The notes below the pieces were generated by a model that was not told where the DNA came from, ran no database searches, and saw nothing but the letters and a program-made list of their open reading frames with translations. A program made the position numbers and the translations under genes. Shown piece after piece: positions 1-8,787 of a stretch of 35,789 nucleotides of DNA. Origin of the DNA: a virus; IMG/VR virus record IMGVR_UViG_3300025704_000058, positions 1 to 35,789 of that record; one strand, 5' to 3'. The stretch's first letter is position 1, and every line of letters starts with the position of its first letter.

Positions 1-155
1 TCCATGCTGTGACGTTTGGATAGTCTAATGCTTCTACACCTACGTTAATAGCAGATGCCTCTGCAATCTTACGCAACAGGCTTGCTTTACCAGTTACTCC
101 AATAAATAAAGATGCTACATCACTTGGGTCAGTCATATATGCTGTCATGCTACCA
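1..155. repeat. Direct terminal repeat, left copy (circle join)
   Basis: This stretch recurs at 35635-35789 with a single difference (T at 29, G at 35663). The difference is synonymous inside the gene that spans the join (GCA versus GCC, both Ala). It is best read as assembly overlap of a circular or circularly permuted molecule. The mismatch suggests a mixed phage population rather than a trivially duplicated end. Confidence 0.93.
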
Positions 156-664
156 GCAAAGTCTCCCAATACTCCAGTAGCTGCTTGCTTGTTTGCAGTT
201 TGTTCGTATTGATCTTGATATGCTTGTGCCTTATCCGCAGCACTTTGTATTAATGACTCATAAGCTATTTGCCTGCTAGACATATCAATGCCAAGCTCTT
301 CAAATCTAGTCCTTACATTCTCATCATTGCTAGCTAAGTCATACAGTCTGGATATAGATAATGGGATAACTTCCCCAGTTGAAGATAGTTCTCTAGTTGG
401 CGCTACATATCTACCTTGACCATAGTTCATGTCACCAACCCACATGCTATATTGATTATCGTCAAGACTTAATACTTCTTTAGCAACGGCCTCTAATGGC
501 TCCATTGCTTCATTAAGCATGTCTGTTTTACTGCCAGAGTTCTGTAATGAACGTGTGGCATCGTAAGACGCTACAAAGTTTTCAACAAGTCCTGAATACT
601 CACCAGGCTCAACTGACTGTTGTAGCTGCAAACTTGTTAGATCTGCTTTACCAGTTAATCTCAT
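1..664 (-). CDS. Internal virion protein with ParB-like domain, N-terminal part
   Basis: This is the N-terminal part of a 766-aa protein that continues at 35789 and ends at 33998; the window edge cuts it. The start ATG is at 664, 3 nt downstream of the stop of the next upstream reading unit (668). The frame stays open to base 1 and matches the frame at the right end across the 155-bp repeat. This part is polar and mostly helical with no recognised catalytic motif. Its place between the gp15-like protein and an 841-aa virion protein fits an internal core or ejection protein. Length and context support the role; similarity to a named family is not evident in this part. Confidence 0.8.
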   Translation of the reverse strand, partial: MRLTGKADLTSLQLQQSVEPGEYSGLVENFVASYDATRSLQNSGSKTDMLNEAMEPLEAVAKEVLSLDDNQYSMWVGDMNYGQGRYVAPTRELSSTGEVIPLSISRLYDLASNDENVRTRFEELGIDMSSRQIAYESLIQSAADKAQAYQDQYEQTANKQAATGVLGDFAGSMTAYMTDPSDVASLFIGVTGKASLLRKIAEASAINVGVEALDYPNVTAW

Positions 665-667
665 ACT

Positions 668-3019
668 TTACCTTTGTTGTAATTTTTTCTCAATAGTTCT
701 TTTGCCAGCAGCAGTTTGACCACCATAAATTCTTACTGGCCCTTTGCGTGGACTATATGCGTATCCTGCTATTGGCTTATCAAGAGGACCAATAAGCTTC
801 ATGTTATTGTAAGATTCACGCATTCTTAACAAATCTATTTGAATTGGATTGCCGTTTATGTCTTTAAATGGTAAACCTTCATCATCGATAATAACATAAT
901 TATCACCTGATCTTCTTAATCCAGCACTTTGTAAGTCAGCAATGTTGTAACTTTCTGCTGCGCCAGTTCTACTATTTAGCCCTAATATTGTTGCGCCTGT
1001 AGTGTCAGGATTATCTACTACAGCATCAGCAAAAAACGATAAAGGTGATTCAGCAATAATGTCTGGAATTTCATCTACTCTAAGCTCATCATGTATTAAT
1101 ACAATAGAGTCGCCAACCTGAGCAGCTCCACCATACCTTTGTCCGTTATTGCCAACATATCCGCCAGATGCAGCCCAAATTGATTCAGCAATTAAATCAG
1201 CATCAAGGTTTGCAGTATCTCCGCCTTTACCTATATAGTATGCTTCTGCTGTTGCTAACACTCTGTCATTTACTTCTGGATAAAAGTCACCTAAAGATGT
1301 AGTTAAAGCCATTCCAGCTTCAGATGTTCTAAACTTACTCTTAATATTTAAGCCAGTGCTTTTTGTAATTGAAACACCTTTATTCACTACTCTCATAGTG
1401 TTGATAGTGTTTTCTGGATTATCTACTAACAAGAAACCAAGTTGAGCAAAAATTGGATCATCTTTAGCTATTTGATTAAATACTCCGGGAGCATCATCTC
1501 CAAAAGAATCTACAATGTTTTGTGCTAAAGCCATTTTTGTGCCTGAATTTAAGGCTCCTTCTGAAGTAAGTTTGCTAGTGATTTCGCTAGCTTGTGACTT
1601 AGTTAGTATGTCATCGCCGGGCGTATAGTTCGCAGAAGATTTAATTGTTGCTATTTGATCTTTAAAACCAGTCAACACTATAGCTTGTGATTCACCGTCA
1701 TATACAATTTGTCCAGCAGTACCTGAAGTTCTTTTTAGCTCGTAAGCAACAGCATCTTGGTTGTATGCAGTTCTAGCTTTGTCAAGATAAGCTTTTGCTT
1801 GCTCTACAGTATAGTCTGGAATTTCTAAGTTTGCTTCCATCCTCTCTACTTCTGCTTCCATTCCAGAGATAGATAGGTTTCTTAATCTATTAGCTACATT
1901 AATAGTTGATTGAACTTGACCGAGCCTAGCTTCTGCTTCTACTTTAGCAGTGCCATTTAATTTACTTGCATCATCGCTTAATTGAATAATGTTATCTTTT
2001 AATCGATCCGGTGAGGTTTCATTATTAACGATAGATTTTTCAATGTCTGTTGCATTAGCGTTAAGCGCTGTCAGTTTTTTCTGGTTAATTTGATCTATAG
2101 CTTTAAAGTATGACTTAACTTCAGTCTCTAGAGAGTCTCTTTGTTTAAAGGTCAGTTCTTTATATACCTTACTCCATGCACCAGCCTTACCTTCGCTCAT
2201 AGCTAGGATCACTTCATCAGTTGAACCAAACTGTTTAGATAAGTCTTTTGCTATATGCTTGTATAGGCCAGTAGTAAATTCGCTTTCAACTAATGCTTCA
2301 TAGCTTTTTCTGTTAGCACTGTCTTTAAATAACTCTTTAGTAGATGCCATGTCATTTTCAAATTTGGCAAATAACATGTCTGGATCCATGCCTGACTGAA
2401 AATCCATATCTAGCGACTTTAACTTTTCGCTTAATGTGTCTTTAGCTAATTCATCTTGTCTTAATTGTTCTTGAGTTCTTAAGTCACCCAAAGCTTTCCT
2501 ATAGTAACTACCACCATTATTTACGCTTTGCGCATAAAATCTATTAGCTTCTTCTGGATCAATCTGTGATAAGACATTACGCCATGCAGCTAATGGTTTT
2601 TCTAAGGCTTGTTGAATTTGTCCGGCATCCTGTAGCTCACCAGTTTCTACTCTAGCTAAGGTAGTATCAAAGTGTTTATATGCTTTGTTGGTTAACTCGG
2701 CAGATGCTTGTTGGCCGTATAGTTTTTGTAAGGCATCGTTCCATACCATACCACCATTCATTGCTTGTTCGATAGGGTTAATACCACTTACACGTGCTTT
2801 CTCTAACTGTTCTGCTGTTAAAGGGTTAGCTACTGTATACTCCATTGCTTCTTGTTTTACTGCTCTTTCTGCTTGTGAATTTGCAAACTTAGTTACAGTA
2901 TCTAATGCACCTTGTATACTTTTAGACCGTCTAATTGCTTCGCCATATTGTGGCGTTTGCAGTGTTGGCGCATCGGCCATTAACGGCGCTCTGTTTTCGT
3001 ATTGTGGTAGTTTAGCCAT
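668..3019 (-). CDS. Probable internal virion (core) protein, gp15-like by position
   Basis: A 783-aa, strongly charged and helix-rich protein with no signal peptide, membrane segment or Cys-based motif. It lies directly after the small gp14-like core protein and before two more very large virion proteins. That is the order of T7 genes 14, 15 and 16, whose products form the inner core and are ejected into the cell to span the envelope. The stretch around residues 100-270 is dense in Glu, Lys and Gln, as expected for long helices. The assignment rests on position and size. The start ATG lies 10 nt after the previous stop, with AAGGA just upstream. Confidence 0.7.
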   Translation of the reverse strand: MAKLPQYENRAPLMADAPTLQTPQYGEAIRRSKSIQGALDTVTKFANSQAERAVKQEAMEYTVANPLTAEQLEKARVSGINPIEQAMNGGMVWNDALQKLYGQQASAELTNKAYKHFDTTLARVETGELQDAGQIQQALEKPLAAWRNVLSQIDPEEANRFYAQSVNNGGSYYRKALGDLRTQEQLRQDELAKDTLSEKLKSLDMDFQSGMDPDMLFAKFENDMASTKELFKDSANRKSYEALVESEFTTGLYKHIAKDLSKQFGSTDEVILAMSEGKAGAWSKVYKELTFKQRDSLETEVKSYFKAIDQINQKKLTALNANATDIEKSIVNNETSPDRLKDNIIQLSDDASKLNGTAKVEAEARLGQVQSTINVANRLRNLSISGMEAEVERMEANLEIPDYTVEQAKAYLDKARTAYNQDAVAYELKRTSGTAGQIVYDGESQAIVLTGFKDQIATIKSSANYTPGDDILTKSQASEITSKLTSEGALNSGTKMALAQNIVDSFGDDAPGVFNQIAKDDPIFAQLGFLLVDNPENTINTMRVVNKGVSITKSTGLNIKSKFRTSEAGMALTTSLGDFYPEVNDRVLATAEAYYIGKGGDTANLDADLIAESIWAASGGYVGNNGQRYGGAAQVGDSIVLIHDELRVDEIPDIIAESPLSFFADAVVDNPDTTGATILGLNSRTGAAESYNIADLQSAGLRRSGDNYVIIDDEGLPFKDINGNPIQIDLLRMRESYNNMKLIGPLDKPIAGYAYSPRKGPVRIYGGQTAAGKRTIEKKLQQR

Positions 3020-3028
3020 TATTTATCC

Positions 3029-3655
3029 TTAGTAGCTTGGGCCAAGATTATATTGAGGTCCAGTTTTAAATGGATTCATTATGCTTTCATTAGTCATCAT
3101 TGAAGTAGATCCTGTGTATGAACTCATTGCGTTAAATTGTGATCTATACCCTTCGTATCCAGGCACTGTAGTTGGTGGTGTCCCACCTCCAGGCATCAAA
3201 GCATAAGCATTAAATGCAGCACCAGCTAGTCCTGATATAGCATCAAATGTAGAGCTAGACTTAGCATTGTCTGCTGCTTCTAAGAACATCATCTCTTGTA
3301 CTTCACCGTATGATCGTCTTTCTGCGGCTGTTCGTTGTAAGTTAGTAAAGTCTCTACCAGCATTTTTAGCATTAACTTCTTGAATTAATTTAGCTGATCC
3401 AGAGAATCCACTCACACCGCCAGAGAAGCCACGAGCAACTGCCGCTGCATTGGTTTGTCTTAGCTTACGTAATACATTGTTGCCTTCAATCTCTGCGTTA
3501 ACTGCTTCTCTTTCCGCTTTAGCTCTTGCTTGAGCAGCTTGAATTTCATATTGTGATTCAGCAGCTGCACCTTGTTGCATAGACTGAAATGCGCCCATCA
3601 CTGAACTGACTGCGCTTGCGGCGCTAAATGCTTGTGCTAAGGTTATGCCTTCCAT
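3029..3655 (-). CDS. Internal virion protein, gp14-like
   Basis: A 208-aa protein with an Ala/Gly-rich N-terminal hydrophobic stretch (residues 5-25), a long charged Ala/Glu helix (about 35-65), a Gly-rich turn (VARGFSGGVSGFSGSA) and a second small-residue hydrophobic stretch near 140-155. This mix of amphipathic and weakly hydrophobic helices is typical of the T7 gp14 class of core proteins, which enter the outer membrane during ejection. It sits 3 nt downstream of the tail tubular B gene, where gene 14 equivalents are found in T7-like phages. The family call is from composition and synteny. Confidence 0.7.
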   Translation of the reverse strand: MEGITLAQAFSAASAVSSVMGAFQSMQQGAAAESQYEIQAAQARAKAEREAVNAEIEGNNVLRKLRQTNAAAVARGFSGGVSGFSGSAKLIQEVNAKNAGRDFTNLQRTAAERRSYGEVQEMMFLEAADNAKSSSTFDAISGLAGAAFNAYALMPGGGTPPTTVPGYEGYRSQFNAMSSYTGSTSMMTNESIMNPFKTGPQYNLGPSY

Positions 3656-3658
3656 ACG

Positions 3659-5608
3659 TTATCTTCCTTGATAAACTGATACTTTATATTCTAAACCAAG
3701 TAATGTGAACTTTAACGGTGCGCTTTGTGTCACAGTTATTTGCCCATCATTACTATATCCTAGTATACCATGCAATACTTTAGTACCAGTAAACTCAGGT
3801 ACAGCAGTGTCTAATCCACCTGCACCTAAAGATCTGATAGGAACTAAATTGCCATTAATCACAAGATTCTGTGTATTTAATAATATTGCATTTACTTCTA
3901 CAACACGCTTTCTAAAGCCAATACGTGTGCCAGCTTGAGCTTTAATATTAAGCGGCATAGTTTTTACTTGAATGTCAATCGGTAATCCAACCTCGCTGGA
4001 TGTGGTTGGTGGGTTAACAAAAGTAACAGTTCCCCCAGCAGGTACTGTTTGATTGTTTTCAACATAACCATCTGATAATACATTTACTACACTTCCTTCA
4101 ATATGAGCCATGTTAGCAGTAGTTGATGTAGTCCCTACTACAGCACTGTCTGTTAATCTTTCACTATCAAACACTTCTACATAATATTTATCAGAGCCGC
4201 TGTCTGTTCTTTTTACTACGCTATATATATCAGTAATGTCAACACCAACATCAATATATGATCCGTCAGTTGTAAACTCAGATGGCGCAATAACATTCTG
4301 CAAGCGTAGCAGTGAAAACACCGCCATCGTACCGTCATCTTCATTAACAATTAACAATAGATCATTTTCATCAGTAGCAACAGCACGCCTAATGTCCATA
4401 CGTTTAGGACCTTTCAATAGATGCCCGGCTAATAATGATATTTTAGAAGTAACGTAAGTAAGCTGTGTATCAGAGTATGCAATCTCAGACAGCGCTTTAC
4501 CTTGTCTTTGTATAAACAATACACCAGACTCAAGCGACTTTACTCGTACACCTTCTCTTGATCCGTTACGTGATGTGGTAGAGAAAAAGAAGTCAGTTGG
4601 TGTGATCGGTGTTAACCCTTCCTGTGGTACGTAGAATTCACCACCAGTAGTAAACACCTGTAAGTCTCGACCAGATATAATATCGGTAATAGCGTTGAAG
4701 GTATTGGTATCTAGTGTAGCCTCAACTGCATCATCATCTAAGCCTTCTATAGCTTCAAAATCAAAGAATAGTCCTACTTTTGATCCCCATATAGTAGATG
4801 GTCTTGATCTACTACCACCGAAGTATAGTCGTCCTTGATGGAACGTAACAGAAATAGGCCAACCTTTACTTGCTGACCATACGTTTTCATATCCTGTTTC
4901 TAATTCCCAATTGCCTGTAGTAGTTGCAGTAGTATCAAAGAAGGGAAATTCTGTTACTACGTTTACTGATGTTGAGCTATTAAATTTTACAATCTTTGCT
5001 CGACCTTGTGGCGAAGCATTAATGTATTGACCAACATGCCCTGAATTAAACACAGCAGATGTTGCAGTAATAGTGACCTTGCCTGATACATCGCTAGCGG
5101 TAATACTGCCAGCTGGATTAGTGGTTGTTAATGTGAACGCATACTTAGGAATGCTGTCAAAAGCAATAGCACTAATAGTCCAAGAGGTGTCAGTGTTACG
5201 AACAATCTTCCTTGGCTGCATATCTTCATTCACTACAATCAATGTATCAGCAGATTGTGTCCAACACATTTGATCTAAGTTGGCACTAACGATTCCTGTA
5301 GATGTTTGAGTATGTACTAGAGCTTTATTCTTATACACATACATTGTGTCATTGGTAAAGCACAGCATATAGCTGTCAGACGTAGAAAACTCAAACGCTA
5401 TCAAGCGCACACCATTCTCTGGAGAGCCACCTAGCTCATTAATAAACTGAGTGCCAGGTCTACGCGTTAAACCACCTTGAGGTTGGCATATAACATTCTG
5501 TGCTGTTTCTAACGCATTGTCATATGCTTTGAGATCAACCCTAGCACGAACAAGAGGGTCTAACTCTCCAGTCGTAAAGTTGGTTTGTATCTCTACAAAA
5601 CGAGCCAT
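3659..5608 (-). CDS. Tail tubular protein B (nozzle, gp12-like)
   Basis: A 649-aa protein. Its N-terminus carries the signature of podoviral tail nozzle or stabilisation proteins: an FTTGELDP-type motif, then R-D-Y spacing, then PQGGLTRRPGTQF (about residues 12-55). The remainder is beta-rich with many Thr, Val and Ser, ending in a GLEYKVSVYQGR-type tail. It forms the distal part of the tail tube below protein A. The ATG overlaps the stop of the tail tubular A gene (TAATG at 5606-5610), so the two are translationally coupled. Length is somewhat below that of T7 gp12 (about 790 aa). Confidence 0.9.
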   Translation of the reverse strand: MARFVEIQTNFTTGELDPLVRARVDLKAYDNALETAQNVICQPQGGLTRRPGTQFINELGGSPENGVRLIAFEFSTSDSYMLCFTNDTMYVYKNKALVHTQTSTGIVSANLDQMCWTQSADTLIVVNEDMQPRKIVRNTDTSWTISAIAFDSIPKYAFTLTTTNPAGSITASDVSGKVTITATSAVFNSGHVGQYINASPQGRAKIVKFNSSTSVNVVTEFPFFDTTATTTGNWELETGYENVWSASKGWPISVTFHQGRLYFGGSRSRPSTIWGSKVGLFFDFEAIEGLDDDAVEATLDTNTFNAITDIISGRDLQVFTTGGEFYVPQEGLTPITPTDFFFSTTSRNGSREGVRVKSLESGVLFIQRQGKALSEIAYSDTQLTYVTSKISLLAGHLLKGPKRMDIRRAVATDENDLLLIVNEDDGTMAVFSLLRLQNVIAPSEFTTDGSYIDVGVDITDIYSVVKRTDSGSDKYYVEVFDSERLTDSAVVGTTSTTANMAHIEGSVVNVLSDGYVENNQTVPAGGTVTFVNPPTTSSEVGLPIDIQVKTMPLNIKAQAGTRIGFRKRVVEVNAILLNTQNLVINGNLVPIRSLGAGGLDTAVPEFTGTKVLHGILGYSNDGQITVTQSAPLKFTLLGLEYKVSVYQGR

Positions 5609-6222
5609 TAGTACCTCACATTAATTAATGAGAAATCTTGGAATGCGTTTGTTGGTTGGCCTTGTCCATCAATATTCATTGCTTGGCGCATAAAACCACC
5701 ACGTCCATTCTCACCTGGAGAGCCTTGTGCTACTGATCTCCAATAGTCTGTCTTTTCAATTTGATCTGTGATAGGCATAGCCAGATGCCATACCATTTGG
5801 TATTTAAGTAATTGTACAAAATAGTGAGGTAGAGCAAATTCTGGAACATCATATTGATAATCCACATATACTGACTCATAGTCTGTAAGTAACTTGTCAC
5901 CTAATAACCTATATTCTCTTCTTACTGGTCCACCAATATTGGCAGTATCATACACTGCTCTTGGAACGCCAATCATGTCTGATGGCATTTGATATTGGTA
6001 CTTATATTCATTGGTTGGTGTAGTAATTAGTCTAGCTAACTGCACCTTTTTAAACGAGAAAGACCAGGGGTAACTGGCCAATGTTTTAATCTTAATATCT
6101 GGATAAAGTCGGTCACAAATGTTTGCCTCATCTGTTCCTTCGGTAAATGAAGATATAGGACTTGCTCCTAACATCAATAATGAGTCAGAGCATATTTTAA
6201 TACTAGTATCACCTGTTGCCAT
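5608..6222 (-). CDS. Tail tubular protein A (gp11-like adaptor)
   Basis: A 204-aa protein of the T7 gp11 tail adaptor class. Visible marks are the N-terminal ICSDSLLMLGASPI stretch, the YPDIK and SYPWSFSFKKVQLA segments near residues 40-62, and YQYQMPSDMIGVP near 75-90. These are typical of the ring that connects portal to nozzle. It is followed with TAATG coupling by the nozzle gene. Upstream lies a strong hairpin (6246-6269) separating it from the capsid pair. Confidence 0.88.
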   Translation of the reverse strand: MATGDTSIKICSDSLLMLGASPISSFTEGTDEANICDRLYPDIKIKTLASYPWSFSFKKVQLARLITTPTNEYKYQYQMPSDMIGVPRAVYDTANIGGPVRREYRLLGDKLLTDYESVYVDYQYDVPEFALPHYFVQLLKYQMVWHLAMPITDQIEKTDYWRSVAQGSPGENGRGGFMRQAMNIDGQGQPTNAFQDFSLINVRY

Positions 6223-6245
6223 TTACTTTCTCCAAATGTGCAAAT

Positions 6246-6269
6246 AGGTGGGAGCCGAAACCCCCACCT
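6246..6269 (-). terminator. Hairpin after the capsid gene pair, possible partial terminator
   Basis: AGGTGGG (6246-6252) pairs perfectly with CCCACCT (6263-6269) around a 10-nt loop. On the minus strand it is followed by ATTTG, so the U-tract is poor. It lies between the small capsid-associated gene and tail tubular A, much as T7 places its terminator right after gene 10. It may reduce read-through or protect the capsid mRNA 3' end. Confidence 0.5.
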
Positions 6270-6288
6270 TCTGCATTATTGCTATTAC

Positions 6289-6564
6289 TTAGTCAGCGTC
6301 CGCTACTGAAACAGTAGTTCCGTCTGATACATCGACAACGCCTGCTGCATTTGATAATACTACTACCAAAGTTGCTGTTGGAGTTGCTGTGTCAACTACA
6401 TAAATTAAATCATGTACTTTTAATATAGTTGAAGCACCGTTAAAGTAACCAGCGGTATTTACTGTTGCAATTGCATCCGCTGATTGATATGTCCACATTT
6501 GTGGAGCGTCACCTGCTTTAGATTGACCACCAGCAGCTGATAAACCATTTACGTTATAAGCCAT
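6289..6564 (-). CDS. Small capsid-associated (decoration-like) protein
   Basis: A 91-aa protein with a Gly/Ser-rich N-terminus (GLSAAGGQSK), a central WTYQSAD...GYFNGAS pattern and a beta-rich, Val/Thr-rich C-terminus ending in an acidic VADAD. Small proteins of this pattern commonly follow the major capsid gene in podo- and siphoviruses and are annotated as hypothetical or head-decoration proteins. It starts 14 nt after the capsid stop behind an AGGGAG-type ribosome site. Together with capsid it is bracketed by a promoter upstream and a hairpin downstream, so high expression is likely. The exact role is inferred. Confidence 0.6.
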   Translation of the reverse strand: MAYNVNGLSAAGGQSKAGDAPQMWTYQSADAIATVNTAGYFNGASTILKVHDLIYVVDTATPTATLVVVLSNAAGVVDVSDGTTVSVADAD

Positions 6565-6578
6565 TTATAGTCTCCCTG

Positions 6579-7421
6579 TTAAGATTCACGACATGTGAGT
6601 TGAACAATACCTTCAGCATCGATTGCAACTGAAGTAGCAGAAAACATAGAATTCACAAGGAATGATGTTTTTTCTGGTACATAGTTGATCTCTGTCTTAG
6701 GACCAATACCTTCAGCGTAACCCATAGCAGATTTATGGAAAGCCCATAAAGTTCTGTCTAAAGATCCATCAACAGCAAGACCGCCTTCAGTTCTGTCGCC
6801 TAGTACGTGGAATTTGAAACCTAAGAAAGTATCAACTTCGCCAGATACTAAAGCTTTAACAGTGTTAAAGTCAGTAGATGTTACCGCTGTTTCTGAAAGT
6901 AAAGAAGCTAGTGAGTTAGCATGGATAACCATATGACGATCCTGTGGAGGAACGTTACCTTTATCTAGTAACTTTTTAGCTTCACGTAGTTTAGCTACGT
7001 TAAGGTTTGTGTCAGTACCACCAACGTCATTACCAACAGCCAGTGAAGTACCTGATGCTGTTAATGCGTCAAGAATAAGTTGATCTTGTCTACGGCCAAT
7101 AGCGTTCGCTACTACTTGAACTAACTCTTGTCTTTCGTCAAAGTTAACTTTTTGTTGCATGAAAATGTCTGAGTATTCAGCTGCATTCCAATCTTCGAGT
7201 GTAGCTGTTACTTGACTGAAGTCCACGTTAAGTGGAGTTACGTCTGTTTGTGGTACACGTAGTGTAGCCACGCCTTTCCCAACTTTAGGGAATTTTACTG
7301 TTGCACCTTCAACGCCGCGTCTTTGTCTAGTTGCACCAACCAATTGTGCTTTCGCTTGGTAAGCCTGATGAACTTCGGCATCAAAGAGTGTCACAAAAGC
7401 ATTAGATAATCCAATAGCCAT
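6579..7421 (-). CDS. Major capsid protein
   Basis: A 280-aa protein in the position of the major head protein, directly after the scaffold and with the strongest translation signal of the late region (AAGGAG spaced well before ATG). Recognisable pieces are FDAEVHQAYQ near the N-terminus, VKFPKVGKG and the paired LEDWNAAEYSDIFMQQKV region around residues 90-110, then NAIGRRQDQLILDAL. These are typical of HK97-fold capsids of small podoviruses. The gene has its own promoter candidate (7569-7597) and a structured leader. No cleaved prohead domain is evident, in line with use of a separate scaffold. Confidence 0.88.
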   Translation of the reverse strand: MAIGLSNAFVTLFDAEVHQAYQAKAQLVGATRQRRGVEGATVKFPKVGKGVATLRVPQTDVTPLNVDFSQVTATLEDWNAAEYSDIFMQQKVNFDERQELVQVVANAIGRRQDQLILDALTASGTSLAVGNDVGGTDTNLNVAKLREAKKLLDKGNVPPQDRHMVIHANSLASLLSETAVTSTDFNTVKALVSGEVDTFLGFKFHVLGDRTEGGLAVDGSLDRTLWAFHKSAMGYAEGIGPKTEINYVPEKTSFLVNSMFSATSVAIDAEGIVQLTCRES

Positions 7422-7468
7422 TGTTGTCTCCTTAGAAATTAATAAATTAAATTAATCGCTGTGGTATG

Positions 7469-7506
7469 CCAGAATTTCTGGGCCAGTGCTTGCTATTTAC
7501 GATAGC
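7469..7506 (-). other. Two short hairpins in the capsid mRNA leader
   Basis: In the 180-nt gene-free stretch before the capsid gene, CCAGAA/TTCTGG (7469-7481) and GCTAT/ATAGC (7492-7506) can each form a small hairpin in minus-strand RNA. They lie upstream of the AAGGAG ribosome site and could protect or process the 5' end of the capsid mRNA. The function is inferred. Confidence 0.4.
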
Positions 7507-7568
7507 CATTCGACAAGGTTACTTGCGTTTAAGGATTGCGTTGTGAAATGCAGTGAGCCTTATCCGTG

Positions 7569-7597
7569 AATATAGCACAAATAAGGCTTATTTGCAA
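7569..7597 (-). promoter_or_regulatory. Sigma70-type promoter for the capsid genes
   Basis: On the minus strand TTGCAA (7597-7592) is separated by exactly 17 bp from TATATT (7574-7569), with transcription expected from about 7562. It falls in the only sizeable gap between scaffold and capsid. The -35 is the same hexamer as in the plus-strand promoter at 17655. An 8-bp inverted repeat (AGCCTTAT 7556-7563 and ATAAGGCT 7581-7588) brackets the -10 and could be an operator. Confidence 0.55.
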
Positions 7598-7601
7598 TAG
7601 A

Positions 7602-8399
7602 TTAGCCGTATACTTGCTGGAACGCTCGTTCGACTTTTTGTCTATAAGATGGATCGTCTTGGTATCTAGGATCAGCTACCATGGCTTGCAGTTCTACTTT
7701 AGATGGTGCGCCTTCAACTGGTGTTGCTTCGAGAGGAACTCTGCCTTCTTGCGATGCTCTAAGTTTCTCAAGAGCTGCTAGACCTTTGGCAGTACCGCCC
7801 ATAATTTTGAACTCGTCAAAATCTTCATTAGACCATATGCCTTTTTGAACAAAGTTTTTTCCCCAACTTACCATGCTATTAATGCGTGCATCAGCATTCG
7901 GACCTAATGCCTTACGTTCTTCTGCAAGGTTAACTTCATATGACTCTGCGCTTTGTTGATTCATATCTACTACTTGACCAACCAATGAGTCTAATGCTGC
8001 TTGACTAACATTGTATTCTTTTGCCCAATCCATCACATGACTTCTGATAGGATCGTCTTCTGGTGTATTACCAAAAGCAGACGCATCATACTTGCCGTCT
8101 TCTGGTGCTTTATGCTTTCCTTGTGATACTAACTTTTTAAAATGATTGTATGATTTGACAAGTGCTTCTTCGTCTTTCACTCCATCTTTAATAAAGTTTT
8201 CTGGGTAATAATCAGGAATTTCTGATGATTCTTCATCACCATTTTTGACAGCAAATTCTTCTTTTGCTTTCAACTCATCTGGATCACGGTGATCTATTTC
8301 TACCTGGTCTGTATTAGCTTCCTCAACTTCTGGTGATGCTCCATCGAGTAGGCCAGTCGATTCAGTTTCCTGAACACTAGGTTCGATTGCTTCTTCCAT
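7602..8399 (-). CDS. Capsid scaffold (assembly) protein
   Basis: A 265-aa, very acidic protein. The first 70 residues are mostly Glu, Asp, Ser and Thr; a helical middle part includes YPENFIKDGVKDEEALVKSYNHF, split by charged segments. The C-terminal helix (VERAFQQVYG) is the usual capsid-binding element of podoviral scaffolds. It lies immediately upstream of the major capsid gene, as in T7 (gene 9 before 10). Its ATG overlaps the stop of the Bbp19-like gene. No protease domain is visible. Confidence 0.85.
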   Translation of the reverse strand: MEEAIEPSVQETESTGLLDGASPEVEEANTDQVEIDHRDPDELKAKEEFAVKNGDEESSEIPDYYPENFIKDGVKDEEALVKSYNHFKKLVSQGKHKAPEDGKYDASAFGNTPEDDPIRSHVMDWAKEYNVSQAALDSLVGQVVDMNQQSAESYEVNLAEERKALGPNADARINSMVSWGKNFVQKGIWSNEDFDEFKIMGGTAKGLAALEKLRASQEGRVPLEATPVEGAPSKVELQAMVADPRYQDDPSYRQKVERAFQQVYG

Positions 8400-8662
8400 T
8401 ATAATTTCCTTGCTCTAATTATCCTTGCTTCTAAATCCTTCACTATAGAATTCTGCCCTTCACGGAAGTAAGCATAGCTTGGGTCGCTTCCCGGCAAGGC
8501 AACAGGTTGCTCGTAAATGGCTTGGCGTAACCAATCCATCAACTTCTGTCCATCTTCATCGCCCATTACTCTTAATACTAAGCGATCTAAATCATCTTTC
8601 TTTTGGTTAACATCTCGTATATCAAGAGGTAACCCTTGTTCTAAATCATCCCATCCAGCCAT
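8399..8662 (-). CDS. Bbp19-like small phage protein
   Basis: An 87-aa protein with a GQKLMDWLRQ helix followed by PSYAYFREGQNSIVKDLEARI. This pattern matches the Bbp19-like family known from Bordetella podovirus BPP-1 and many phages, whose role is not established. It sits between portal and scaffold, so a head-assembly role is plausible. Stop and start overlap neighbours on both sides (TAATG), marking tight coupling. Confidence 0.6.
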   Translation of the reverse strand: MAGWDDLEQGLPLDIRDVNQKKDDLDRLVLRVMGDEDGQKLMDWLRQAIYEQPVALPGSDPSYAYFREGQNSIVKDLEARIIRARKL

Positions 8663-8787
8663 TATTTCTTCTTCTTAGGAAAGCCAGCTTTCATATTCTT
8701 GTATGCTTTCTCAGTAACTGTTGAGTCTTTCTTAGTCCTGCTTGTACCAGCTTTTTTTCTTTTGTTTATGTTTTCGTATAAGCTCAT
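8662..8787 (-). CDS. Small Lys-rich protein (41 aa)
   Basis: A 41-aa, extremely basic protein starting MSLYENINKRKKAGTSR and ending GFPKKKK. The ATG overlaps the stop of the upstream 125-aa gene and its stop overlaps the next ATG, both as TAATG, which strongly supports it as real. Small basic proteins of this pattern are common between portal and scaffold genes of marine podoviruses. A role in nucleic-acid or scaffold contact is only a guess. Confidence 0.75.
   Translation of the reverse strand: MSLYENINKRKKAGTSRTKKDSTVTEKAYKNMKAGFPKKKK

Noticed and set aside
2214-2220. Minus-strand CTGATGA in the gp15-like gene
   Set aside because: No stem II and GAAA follow in register; no hammerhead can be drawn.
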